Origin: Bacteroidales bacterium
GTDB lineage: Bacteria; Bacteroidota; Bacteroidia; Bacteroidales; UBA932
Assembly (NCBI GenBank): GCA_017962025.1
Contig: JAGCWD010000132.1
Span: 1-33,506, forward strand
Direction: 5' to 3'
DNA length: 33,506 bases
This document shows, in pieces, positions 26,066-33,506 of this stretch; positions within the stretch are counted from its first letter, which is position 1; every line of letters begins with the position of its first letter. A program made the translations under genes and the position numbers. The notes under the pieces are model-generated. The model was not told where the DNA came from, ran no database searches, and saw only the letters and a program-made list of their open reading frames with translations.

Positions 26066-28111
26066 ATGAGAGCAACCAGAATTCGCGACCAACACATATT
26101 CCTCATGTGTACCGTGCTGTCTGTTTTTCTTTTTTCGGGGATGATTGCCCCTCTGGAATTGGATGGAAGATCCCTGCCGGGAAACCTCAAGCACATCAGC
26201 CTGTTCATGGGTTCCTCCGGAGACAACGGCCAGGTGACACCGGCTGCAGCGGTCCCTTTCGGTATGCTCAGCCTCTGTCCGGACAGCAATCCCAGACAAC
26301 ATGCCGGTTACGACTATGCCCAGCCCGTAACTTCCGGAGTATCAATCAACAGGCTCTCAGGAATAGGCTGCAGCGGTGTCGGTGGAAACCTCAGGATAAA
26401 GCCTTCTCCCAAAGATGAAGTCTTAGAAGTGGCCAAAGAAACGGAGAATGCTGTCCCAGGGTACTACAGCACTTCTTTCAGCAACGGATCCAGCGGAGAG
26501 TTCACTGTCAGCAGGACAGTGGCGTTCGAGAAATGGCACCTCGCTGAAGGTGGCCTGGCCTCGGTCGATTTCAAGTCCGCCTTCGAGAGGAGGAAGACAG
26601 CATGCGAGTACACGATCCTGAACGACAAAGAGATCGTAGGACGGATTGAATCAGGTACCGCCTGCGCCAGGGGAACATATTCATTCTACTTCAGGCTCCG
26701 GAGCGATGTTCCGTTCACTGTGGTGAGCAGCACCCCTGAAGAAGCTCTCTTGAAGTTCGAACGGAATGACGTCGAGATCCGCATCGGAGTCTCCCCCATC
26801 GACCAGGAATCGGCCGACAAAGAGATCGAGGGAGTCTCGGGCAAATCCTTCGGAAAGGTCAAGGACGAGGCACTGAACCAATGGAAAAGGATAGTTTCAA
26901 AGGTCAATGTCAAGGGAAGTACAGAAGAGCAGAAACGCCTGTTCTACACCTCCCTCTACCGTCTCTATCTCAGCCCCATGGACGTCACTTCATGGAACGG
27001 GAAATATCTCGGAACCGACGGTGTCGTCTATGACGCAGAGGGAAGGAGGGCTTTCAACAGTTGGAGCATGTGGGATACTTACAGAGCGAAATTCCCTATG
27101 CTTCTGCTCCTTGAGCCAGAAACCTATGCCGACATGGCAGCTTCCTGCGTCAACCTGTTCAGGACTGGGAAGAAGAATTGGGCAACAGACTGCGAAAGCG
27201 CCCCTACCGTCAGGACGGAACACATGGGGCTTATGCTCCTCGATGCTTACCGGAAAGGTATTCCTGTAGATTTCAGGCCAGGATATGACGGCATGGTCAA
27301 GGAAGCCCTCACGGAACTCCCCAGGGAGACTCCCGATAACCTCCTTGAGCTCTGCAACGACCTTTGGGCGCTAAGCCAGATTGCCTCAATAGTCGGAAGC
27401 GACGAAGATGCAGCCAAGTTCATCGCCGAGGCCGACAGCACCTTTGAAAAGGTCTGGAAAGAGGTATTCATGACAGTCACGGATGATTTCTCACTGATGA
27501 AGAACAACGGCCTCTACCAGGGCACCAAGTGGCAGTACAGATGGTCCTGCCCCCAGTATGTGGACAGGATGGTCCAGTGGCACGGAGCGGAAAGGCTCGC
27601 TGACGAGCTGGACACCTTCTTCAAGGAAGGGATGTTCAACCAGGGCAACGAGCCCGACATCCAGACTCCCTTCATGTTCAACCGTTTCGGCCGTCCCGAC
27701 AAGACCCAGGAATGGGTCAGGAAGTACCTGACTGACGATGGGATGGTCCATATCTACGGAGGACAGGCAGAGTACCCCGAACCATTCGTCGGAAGGGCAT
27801 TCCAGGACAAACCGGATGGCTATGCCCCCGAAATGGACGAGGACGACGGCACAATGAGCGGCTGGTACATGTTCTCCCAGCTGGGCTTCTATCCCCTCAA
27901 CGTCGGAACCAGTGAATATGAACTCTTCACCCCAATCTTCGACAGGATCACCATAAAGGAAGGCGGCCACAAGATAAGGATCAGGGTTTCCGGCCGGAAG
28001 GACTACTCCGACCCTATCAAGGAAATCCTGGTTGACGGAAAGAAACTGGAGGGATGGACCCTTGATCACGAGGTCTTCAGGAAGAATTCAAAGATAGTTT
28101 TCAAATACTAA
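26066..28111 (+). CDS. Glycoside hydrolase family 92 (alpha-mannosidase type), secreted
   Basis: GH92 enzymes are calcium-dependent exo-alpha-mannosidases (mostly alpha-1,2), acting on host or yeast mannans and N-glycans in the periplasm or at the surface. From the ATG at 26066 the product is 681 aa, somewhat short for the family. A basic N-terminus and hydrophobic segment (FLMCTVLSVFLFSGMIA) act as signal peptide; no lipobox is seen. Family sequence includes SGDNGQVTPAAAVPFGMLSL, then AGYDYAQPV and RLSGIGCSG, then FNSWSMWDTYRA, GNEPDIQTPFMFNRFGRP, and the C-terminal DEDDGTMSGWYMFSQLGFYP that carries the presumed catalytic acids. The frame is open from 25892, but upstream residues are unlike a signal peptide and cross the palindrome. 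It heads a four-gene operon. Linkage preference is not predictable. Confidence 0.9.
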   Translation: MRATRIRDQHIFLMCTVLSVFLFSGMIAPLELDGRSLPGNLKHISLFMGSSGDNGQVTPAAAVPFGMLSLCPDSNPRQHAGYDYAQPVTSGVSINRLSGIGCSGVGGNLRIKPSPKDEVLEVAKETENAVPGYYSTSFSNGSSGEFTVSRTVAFEKWHLAEGGLASVDFKSAFERRKTACEYTILNDKEIVGRIESGTACARGTYSFYFRLRSDVPFTVVSSTPEEALLKFERNDVEIRIGVSPIDQESADKEIEGVSGKSFGKVKDEALNQWKRIVSKVNVKGSTEEQKRLFYTSLYRLYLSPMDVTSWNGKYLGTDGVVYDAEGRRAFNSWSMWDTYRAKFPMLLLLEPETYADMAASCVNLFRTGKKNWATDCESAPTVRTEHMGLMLLDAYRKGIPVDFRPGYDGMVKEALTELPRETPDNLLELCNDLWALSQIASIVGSDEDAAKFIAEADSTFEKVWKEVFMTVTDDFSLMKNNGLYQGTKWQYRWSCPQYVDRMVQWHGAERLADELDTFFKEGMFNQGNEPDIQTPFMFNRFGRPDKTQEWVRKYLTDDGMVHIYGGQAEYPEPFVGRAFQDKPDGYAPEMDEDDGTMSGWYMFSQLGFYPLNVGTSEYELFTPIFDRITIKEGGHKIRIRVSGRKDYSDPIKEILVDGKKLEGWTLDHEVFRKNSKIVFKY

Positions 28112-28123
28112 CAAGGAGAGCGA

Positions 28124-29302
28124 ATGACACAAGAAAGAAGTACGGATAAACTCGCCCGTTACATCCTCTGGGCCGCAACTGCAGTCATCATAGCAGCTTT
28201 GTGCTGGTATTTCAGGAGTGTACTGATTTACATCATCCTGGCAGCCGTGGTTTCCCTGCTGGGAAGGCCGATAATGAAGCTGTTCAGGAAGCTCAGGATA
28301 AAGGGGAAATCAGCTCCCGACTGGCTGCTGGCCATACTGACCCTCATACTGATCCTGGGTCTCTTCCTGGGGATCATCACCCAGGTAATCCCGGTGGTCT
28401 CCTCCATAATCCAGAGCGTGACCAGCAACCTCCAGACAGCCTCATTCAGTACCTCCGAGATCGCACGATGGATGGACAAACTGAACATCTGGCTGATTGA
28501 CCGCTTCCCAACCATGGGTCGTGACTTCAAGATCCAGGATGCCCTTATAGGATGGCTCAAGAACACCTTCGACCTGTCTTCCATCACTTCAGTCGTTGGT
28601 TCAGTCGCATCTGCACTCGGATCATTCGCCATCGGTCTCTTCTGTGTAGTGTTCATCAGTTTCTTCTTCATCAAGAACGACAATCTCTTCCGTAATATCG
28701 TGGGTTCCCTTGTCCCCGACAAGGTGGAAGGCGATGTCATAAACGCCATCGGTGACATCGAGCACCTTCTTTCCAGGTACTTTGGCGGCCTTCTTATAGA
28801 AGTTCTCGGAGTTGCAACCCTTAACTTCCTCGGGCTCTGGCTCATTGCCAAGATCGGAATCTATCCCGCACTTGGTATCGCTTTCATCACCGGACTTCTG
28901 AACGTCATCCCTTATGTCGGACCCTGGATCGGTGCCGCCATCGGAGTCGTGCTTGGGCTTATCCTCAAATTCAGCAGCGCCGCCGCCCTTGGGATCTTCC
29001 CGAATTTCTGGGTTATAGCCATCACCCTTCTGGCCATCTTCGCATTCACCCAGATGGTGGACAACTTCTTCTTCCAGCCATTTATCTATTCTACCAGCAT
29101 AAAGTCCAGTCCGCTTGAAATCTTCATCGTCCTGCTCATTGCCGGACATGTCGGCGGAATAATCGGAATGCTGGTCGCAATCCCGTCATACACAGTCATA
29201 AGGGTCGTAGCGGCACGCTTCCTCAAAGGGGCGAAACCTGTCAGGAGACTCATCGAAGCAACCAGCGATGAAGCTCCCGCCGACCAAAACATATCTGAAT
29301 GA
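28124..29302 (+). CDS. AI-2E-family inner-membrane transporter
   Basis: A 392-aa polytopic membrane protein of the AI-2E transporter (PerM/TqsA/UPF0118) family. Two N-terminal hydrophobic helices (residues about 12-45) and a third (LLAILTLILILGLFLGIITQ) precede a periplasmic-type loop of about 90 residues. At least four more helices follow, including SFAIGLFCVVFISFFFIKND, GVATLNFLGLWLIAKIGIYP and ALGIAFITGLLNVIPYVGPW, the last holding the family-typical PYVGP. Members export quorum signals, act as Na+/H+ antiporters or have unknown cargo, so substrate is open. It begins 12 nt after GH92 and overlaps the hydrolase gene by 4 nt (ATGA). Confidence 0.9.
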   Translation: MTQERSTDKLARYILWAATAVIIAALCWYFRSVLIYIILAAVVSLLGRPIMKLFRKLRIKGKSAPDWLLAILTLILILGLFLGIITQVIPVVSSIIQSVTSNLQTASFSTSEIARWMDKLNIWLIDRFPTMGRDFKIQDALIGWLKNTFDLSSITSVVGSVASALGSFAIGLFCVVFISFFFIKNDNLFRNIVGSLVPDKVEGDVINAIGDIEHLLSRYFGGLLIEVLGVATLNFLGLWLIAKIGIYPALGIAFITGLLNVIPYVGPWIGAAIGVVLGLILKFSSAAALGIFPNFWVIAITLLAIFAFTQMVDNFFFQPFIYSTSIKSSPLEIFIVLLIAGHVGGIIGMLVAIPSYTVIRVVAARFLKGAKPVRRLIEATSDEAPADQNISE

Positions 29303-30255
29303 ATATGAATAGAATAACTCTTCTTACTGCATGGTTGTGTCTCTTCCTGACCGCCGGTCTGGCAGCCCAGGAATCGTACAAACCCAGCGGCACCTATCTC
29401 TTCTCTACAAAGGACGGGCAGGAACTCTACATGGATGATTACCTCCCCAGTAAGGGCAGTACGACCGAACTGGACGGAAAGGCAAAGCCTTCTATAGTGT
29501 TCATGTTCGGAGGCGGTTTCATCTCCGGGGCAAGGAACGACAAGTTCTACATGCCCTGGTTCAAGATGCTCAACGACAATGGTTACCGGGTGATCAGCAT
29601 CGACTACCGTCTTGGGATGATAGGGATCAAGACCACCGGGGGTGTAAGTTCCGCCCAAGCTTTCCGACACAGCGCCCAGATTGCCGCAGAGGACCTTTTT
29701 TCCGCTACTGAATATCTTATCGCGAACAAGGAGTCCCTCCGCATCGACCCGACGAACCTGGTCTTGAGCGGTTCCTCCGCAGGAGCGATTGCCATACTGG
29801 AAGCCGACTGGCTGCTCAACAACGGTAAGGCCGGGGACTTCCTTCCGGAAGGATTCCGCTTTGCCGGGGCCATGCCATTCGCAGGTGCCATCATCTCGGT
29901 CGAGGGGGTTCCTTCATACAAAACCCCTCCCGCACCCACTGCATTCTTCCACGGCACTGACGACAGGATCGTCAACTACAACAAGATTCATTTTCTCAAA
30001 TGGGGCATGTTCGGTTCAAATAAGCTCGCAAAGATATTCAAGAAGAACGGATATGTTTATAATATATATAGGTATGAAGGACACTCCCATGAGATTGCCT
30101 CTACCTTCATAAGGACCTTCCCCGAACAGATCCGCTTCCTGGAGACCAATGTGATCCGAGGACAGAAAAGGACCGTTGATTCCAGCATAGACGACCCTGA
30201 TATACAGACGTTCGACTGGCCAAACAACCGCAGGAAGCTTTATTCATCGAATTAA
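29299..30255 (+). CDS. Secreted alpha/beta-hydrolase (esterase/lipase-like)
   Basis: A 318-aa protein with a signal peptide (MNMNRITLLTAWLCLFLTAGLAAQ). The alpha/beta-hydrolase fold is shown by the oxyanion segment FMFGGGFISGARND (residues 69-81), the nucleophile elbow GSSAG with Ser160, the acid in HGTDDRIVNY (Asp221 or 222) and the His in YEGHSHEIAS (H262 or H264). Such enzymes near glycosidases often remove acyl groups such as acetate from polysaccharides, which would suit the GH92 neighbour, but that is inference. Its ATG overlaps the transporter stop, so translation is coupled. The ATG two codons later is a second possible start. Substrate is unknown. Confidence 0.85.
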   Translation: MNMNRITLLTAWLCLFLTAGLAAQESYKPSGTYLFSTKDGQELYMDDYLPSKGSTTELDGKAKPSIVFMFGGGFISGARNDKFYMPWFKMLNDNGYRVISIDYRLGMIGIKTTGGVSSAQAFRHSAQIAAEDLFSATEYLIANKESLRIDPTNLVLSGSSAGAIAILEADWLLNNGKAGDFLPEGFRFAGAMPFAGAIISVEGVPSYKTPPAPTAFFHGTDDRIVNYNKIHFLKWGMFGSNKLAKIFKKNGYVYNIYRYEGHSHEIASTFIRTFPEQIRFLETNVIRGQKRTVDSSIDDPDIQTFDWPNNRRKLYSSN

Positions 30256-30258
30256 GGT

Positions 30259-31254
30259 ATGAAGATAGTATTCCTGGATGCTGCAACCATGGGCTCGACT
30301 CCCCTCACCGAGATCGAGAAGCTCGGTGAATTGGAGAAATACGACAATTCCACTGCCGAGGAGGCCAGGGAAAGGGTTCGCGATGCCGAAGTTGCGATAG
30401 TCAACAAGGTAATCGTGGACAAGGCATTCCTGGATGCAGCCCCAAGCCTTCAGCTAGTCTGCGAAGCCGGGACAGGGATGAATAATATCGATGCAGGACT
30501 CTGCAGGGAGCGAGGGGTCGAAGTCCGCAACGTAGCAGGCTACTCCACCGATGCCGTGTCACAGCAAACGTGGATGCTGATCCTTGCACTGGCAGGCAGG
30601 GTTTTCCACTACGACAGCTATGTCAAGGATGGTCGCTACACACGTGCCAGGCTTCACACCGACTCCGACCACCCCTACACCGGACTTACTGGCAAGACCA
30701 TTGGAATCGTAGGGATGGGAGCCATCGGACAGAAGGTGGCTGCTATCGCAGTAGCCTTTGGAATGAATGTCATATATTACTCAACCTCAGGGACTTCACA
30801 TTGTACCGACTATCCTTCCGTACCCCTTGAGACTCTTTTGAGGGAAGCCGATGTTGTGAGCATCCATGCTCCGTATAACGAGAAGACCGCCGGCCTGATA
30901 GACTACGATGGGCTCTGCCTTATGAAGCCCACTGCCTTCCTGGTCAACACCGGCCGGGGAGGGATCGCCGTCGAGGCCGACCTGGCGCGGGCCATTGACG
31001 AGGTCAGGATAGCCGGAATCGGGATAGACGTATTCGAAAAGGAACCCCTTCCGGAGGGCAGTCCTTTGCTTCACACGGTCCATCCCGAAAGGATCATCCT
31101 CACGCCCCACGTTGCCTGGGCAAGTGAAGAAACCCGGCAACGTCTTGCAGACGAGATTGCGAGAAACATCAGGGAATATTTTGATAATGAGCATGTTCAC
31201 ATTCCTCCGGTCATAGTCGGGAAGACCTGGCGGCAGGTCGCTGACGGGCAGTGA
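30259..31254 (+). CDS. D-isomer-specific 2-hydroxyacid dehydrogenase
   Basis: A 331-aa NAD-dependent oxidoreductase of the D-2-hydroxyacid dehydrogenase family (D-lactate, glycerate, phosphoglycerate and hydroxypyruvate enzymes). The dinucleotide motif is GMGAIG at 152-157 within TIGIVGMGAIGQKV. The catalytic triad is R233 in NTGRGG, E262 in DVFEKEP and H284 in LTPHVAW, at the spacings found in phosphoglycerate dehydrogenase. There is no C-terminal ACT domain, so it is not a regulated SerA. It starts 3 nt after the hydrolase stop and closes the GH92 operon; an intrinsic terminator follows at 31269-31302. Hydroxypyruvate/glyoxylate or D-lactate are plausible substrates. Confidence 0.9.
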   Translation: MKIVFLDAATMGSTPLTEIEKLGELEKYDNSTAEEARERVRDAEVAIVNKVIVDKAFLDAAPSLQLVCEAGTGMNNIDAGLCRERGVEVRNVAGYSTDAVSQQTWMLILALAGRVFHYDSYVKDGRYTRARLHTDSDHPYTGLTGKTIGIVGMGAIGQKVAAIAVAFGMNVIYYSTSGTSHCTDYPSVPLETLLREADVVSIHAPYNEKTAGLIDYDGLCLMKPTAFLVNTGRGGIAVEADLARAIDEVRIAGIGIDVFEKEPLPEGSPLLHTVHPERIILTPHVAWASEETRQRLADEIARNIREYFDNEHVHIPPVIVGKTWRQVADGQ

Positions 31255-31268
31255 CGGAAAGGATGATG

Positions 31269-31302
31269 AAAAAAAGGTCGACTGAAAGGTCGGCCTTTTT
31301 TT
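31269..31302 (+). terminator. Intrinsic terminator of the GH92 operon
   Basis: AAAAAAAGGTCGAC-TGAAAG-GTCGGCCTTTTTTT forms a stem of about 14 bp (one T-G pair) with a T-rich tail, beginning 14 nt after the dehydrogenase stop. The A-tract side would allow weaker action on the opposite strand. Confidence 0.85.
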
Positions 31303-31369
31303 ATTCTTGATAATACTCTAAATATTCGAAGAACTGCTTAATTTTATCAAAAAACTATATCGTTTTATA

Positions 31370-31400
31370 TTGAAAAATTGCCAAATATTCAGTATGTTTA
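31370..31400 (+). promoter_or_regulatory. Candidate promoter of the integrase
   Basis: TTG at 31370-31372 and TATGTTTA at 31393-31400 are 20 nt apart, the spacing seen for capA and gyrA; the -7 element has A instead of the final G. The implied leader is about 63 nt. The rest of the AT-rich gap 31303-31466 shows only minor repeats (AAATATTC twice, AAAAC/GTTTT). Confidence 0.4.
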
Positions 31401-31466
31401 ATTAATTATTATTGAGGACAGTAACTCGCCGACTTTTTTTATTATTGCGGTCAAAACTCCGAGGAC

Positions 31467-32660
31467 ATGCGAAACACATTCAAAATTCTGTTCTATGCCA
31501 ACAAAAGCAAAGAACGGAGAGGAATGGTTCCTGTCATGTGTCGGATCACCGTATGTGGTTCTATTGCCCAGTTCAGTTGCAAACTGTCTGTCCCTGTGAA
31601 ATCTTGGGATCCGAAAGCTGGAAAGGTAGTGGGAAAAGGCAGGGAGATTTCGGAAATCAACAGCATCCTGGATGGGATACGCTCTCGTATCACCGTCATC
31701 TACCACGAACTTGCCTTCCGCGGTGAGAGCCGGACGGCCGGGAGGATCAAGGAACTCTATTTCGGGAAGATTGGAACCGGAAAAACATTACTCGAAGCCC
31801 TTGACAAGCAATATGAAAGAGTTATGTCAAGGGTTGGCAAAGACAGGTCCGCTTCTACAATGAACAAGTACCGTATCGTCAGGCGGCATGTCGCAGACTT
31901 CATCGCATGGAAATATCACAGGAAAGATATCTTCCTTGCAGAACTTGACGAGGACTTCCTCAGAGCGTACTGCATCTATCTGCGCGAGGAAGTCAGGGTG
32001 TCACAGTCCTCAGTGTGGGTGTACCAGATGCCGCTCAAGACTGTCGTTACTAAGGCATTCAACGAAGGGGTCATCACAAAGAATCCTTTCTCCCAGTTCC
32101 ATGTCAATCCCAAGGTAAAGGAACGCCAGTTCCTTTCGGAGAAACAGCTCAGGAAACTGATGAATTTCACCTTCCCCAGGATGAAGGCTCTGGAACAAGT
32201 GCGGGACATGTTCCTGTTCTGCTGCTTCACCGGGCTGTCCTTCATCGACCTGAAGGACCTTCAAATCACCGACATCGTTGAAATCAACGACAGTCATTGG
32301 ATAATCTCCCAAAGACATAAGACAGGAGTTCATTTCCAGGCTAAACTGCTTCCTGTCTCAATGGCCATAATCGAGAAATACGGTAATGTCAAACCCGGCA
32401 AACCGCTCTTCGACATTGGTGAATACTGTACACTCAACAAGAGGCTTAAACGGGTCGGAATCCTCACCGGAGTCTCAGACAACCTTACTTTCCACACTGC
32501 CCGTCACACCTTTGCAACACTCGCACTGGCCAAGGGCATGTCGATAGAGAGCCTCAAGCTAATTCTTGGCCACACTGACCTCAAGACCACCCAGATCTAC
32601 GCAAAGATCACCTCATCCCGTCTCGACGAGGACTACTCGCATTTGACGCAGGAGTTCTGA
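31467..32660 (+). CDS. IntDOT-like tyrosine recombinase / integrase
   Basis: A 397-aa site-specific recombinase in the layout of Bacteroidota mobile-element integrases: arm-type DNA-binding domain (about 1-100), SAM-like core-binding domain (about 105-215) and catalytic domain (about 220-397). Catalytic residues visible are K285 in RHKTG, H343 and R346 in TFHTARHTFA, H369 in ILGHTD and the nucleophile Y378 in TTQIYAK. The first catalytic Arg is replaced by Ser258 (FTGLSFIDL), a substitution also known in IntDOT of CTnDOT, so activity is not excluded. It converges on a surface-adhesin gene. It could belong to an integrated element extending rightward or act as a local invertase; no att sites or inverted repeats could be assigned. 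Confidence 0.93.
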   Translation: MRNTFKILFYANKSKERRGMVPVMCRITVCGSIAQFSCKLSVPVKSWDPKAGKVVGKGREISEINSILDGIRSRITVIYHELAFRGESRTAGRIKELYFGKIGTGKTLLEALDKQYERVMSRVGKDRSASTMNKYRIVRRHVADFIAWKYHRKDIFLAELDEDFLRAYCIYLREEVRVSQSSVWVYQMPLKTVVTKAFNEGVITKNPFSQFHVNPKVKERQFLSEKQLRKLMNFTFPRMKALEQVRDMFLFCCFTGLSFIDLKDLQITDIVEINDSHWIISQRHKTGVHFQAKLLPVSMAIIEKYGNVKPGKPLFDIGEYCTLNKRLKRVGILTGVSDNLTFHTARHTFATLALAKGMSIESLKLILGHTDLKTTQIYAKITSSRLDEDYSHLTQEF

Positions 32661-32720
32661 TATAATTGTAATTGAAAGAATAATTCACCTAGGCCTTTAT
32701 CAGACTAGAAGAATACAACG

Positions 32721-32753
32721 ATAGAGTGCCCCAGTTGATCTGGAGCACTCTAT
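32721..32753. terminator. Hairpin between convergent integrase and adhesin genes
   Basis: ATAGAGTGC (32721-32729) pairs with GCACTCTAT (32745-32753), and inside it CCAG pairs with CTGG around TTGAT, with one C-A mismatch. It lies 60 nt after the integrase stop and 33 nt after the adhesin stop. No T tract follows on either strand, so it may be a transcript-end stabiliser or a recombinase-related site rather than a classical terminator. Confidence 0.45.
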
Positions 32754-32785
32754 ACAATTCGATATTACAGTTATCGGTAAATAAG

Positions 32786-33506
32786 TTATTCCCTCGTATT
32801 TTTCTTTGAGTCTACATATTCAACGGAACCGCTGCCTTTGAAATCATTCGTCGCCTTGCTTTCCGCGTGACGGATCTGTTTATCAATACCCTCTTTCGGA
32901 GTGTTTTTAAACTTGAACGGGTTAGTGATAAGCTGATCAGTTCTGGTCGGAGTAATTGCCTCCGGAGTATAAGCCCAGCTCCAATGCTCCTCGACAACCT
33001 GATAGATGTAGTTCGGGTCGAGACCACGGACTTTCACCATCGGTTCCTCCGTGTCAGACGTCTTCGTGATAAAGACAGTGGTGACAGGCTCCCATGCCGT
33101 CGATTGGGGATTCGCCTTAGGGATTCTTTCGATCCTGAACTTGGCACTTTCGCCCTTCTTCAGCCCTTGCTTCAAGATATGGATGTTGGCCGGGAGGTCG
33201 ACTTTCGGAGGGTCATATTTGATGATTGGATCGAGGATGCCGTCGCCATCAAGGTCGGCATAGATGCCCGAGCCGGGCTCGTTCGAATCTGAATTAGGTC
33301 CGCCGACAGCCTCCGGGTCCATCTTGACCGGGATTTCGATAAGGACCTTGAATCCGCGTGCGACCCCATTCTCAAATCCGCAGAAATGGCTGGCATAGTC
33401 AAAGCCCGTGACTTCAATCGATTTATTATCACTTTTAACGCTGACACTAATCGCATTGTCGACGTCAAGTTCTTCATCTTCCCAGTCTATCGTACCATCA
33501 GGATTC
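32786..33506 (-). CDS. Surface adhesin/pilin-like protein, C-terminal part (runs off window)
   Basis: The last 239 or so residues of a larger protein; the frame is open to the window edge, so the ATG at 33320-33322 is probably internal. The sequence resembles the C-terminal end of Cna/FctA-type extracellular repeats. SIEVTGFDYASHFCGF is followed by a beta strand (GFKVLIEIPVK), an acidic DLDGDGILDP loop of the calcium-binding kind, and then a prealbumin-like module (SAKFRIERI... VKVRGLDPNYIYQVVEEHWS and LITNPFKFKNTPKEG). No LPXTG, type IX sorting domain or membrane anchor is present at the C-terminus (YVDSKKNTRE). Family placement is by pattern recognition and moderately sure. Function in adhesion or fimbriae is inference. 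Confidence 0.65.
   Translation of the reverse strand, partial: NPDGTIDWEDEELDVDNAISVSVKSDNKSIEVTGFDYASHFCGFENGVARGFKVLIEIPVKMDPEAVGGPNSDSNEPGSGIYADLDGDGILDPIIKYDPPKVDLPANIHILKQGLKKGESAKFRIERIPKANPQSTAWEPVTTVFITKTSDTEEPMVKVRGLDPNYIYQVVEEHWSWAYTPEAITPTRTDQLITNPFKFKNTPKEGIDKQIRHAESKATNDFKGSGSVEYVDSKKNTRE

Noticed and set aside
31351-31366. Short inverted repeat AAAAC/GTTTT upstream of the integrase, considered as a recombination core
   Set aside because: Five-bp arms in AT-rich DNA are expected by chance and no matching copy was found near the adhesin.

Overview
The window is bacterial chromosome from a member of the order Bacteroidales (phylum Bacteroidota). Several things point there. Most transcription starts carry a -7 element of the form TAnnTTTG, in several cases with TTG about 18-21 nt upstream, which is the Bacteroidota housekeeping promoter. 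The gene neighbourhoods are typical of the group: nadK-uppS-bamA-ompH beside divergent pdxJ, bamD beside an Rpb6-type RNA polymerase omega, and gyrA followed by a TPR protein. The tyrosine recombinase at the right end resembles IntDOT. Coding sequence is moderately GC-rich with GC-ending codons, so an uncultured gut or rumen Bacteroidales is a reasonable guess. Genus cannot be fixed from the sequence alone.

Layout. 1-3.6 kb (minus): korA-korB (2-oxoglutarate:ferredoxin oxidoreductase) followed by the 5' part of gdhA, a 2-oxoglutarate/glutamate node. 3.6-8.5 kb (minus): nadK-uppS-bamA-ompH, mixing NADP and undecaprenyl phosphate supply with outer-membrane protein assembly. 8.5-12.8 kb (plus): pdxJ, a second ompH-like gene, a glycosyltransferase and a LysM/periplasmic-binding-like protein. 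12.8-16.6 kb (minus): trxB-bamD-rpoZ-recN, tightly packed. 16.7-19.2 kb: a cysteine-free Fur-family regulator (plus) converging on phoH, with capA behind it (minus). 19.3 kb: tRNA-His, sharing a compact divergent promoter with capA and followed by a strong terminator. 19.4-23.3 kb (minus): gyrA and a secreted TPR protein. 23.4-25.8 kb (plus): a ClpC-type unfoldase that lacks the usual middle domain. 25.8-26.07 kb: a short intergenic region with a previously untracked 42-codon reading frame on the minus strand and a perfect 14-bp inverted repeat. 26.07-31.3 kb (plus): an operon of GH92 glycosidase, AI-2E-family permease, secreted alpha/beta hydrolase and D-2-hydroxyacid dehydrogenase, closed by an intrinsic terminator. 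31.3-33.5 kb: an AT-rich gap, an IntDOT-like tyrosine recombinase, a hairpin, and the C-terminal part of a convergent surface adhesin that runs off the window.

Most of the window is conserved core genome. The parts that look less ordinary are the 25.8-26.07 kb gap (small protein plus palindrome), the M-domain-less ClpC, the Fur homologue without cysteines, several promoters placed so close to ATG that the mRNAs would be leaderless or nearly so, and the recombinase/adhesin end, which may be the edge of an integrated or invertible locus. No CRISPR array, insertion sequence or rRNA is visible. No stretch longer than about 300 bases lacks a gene.
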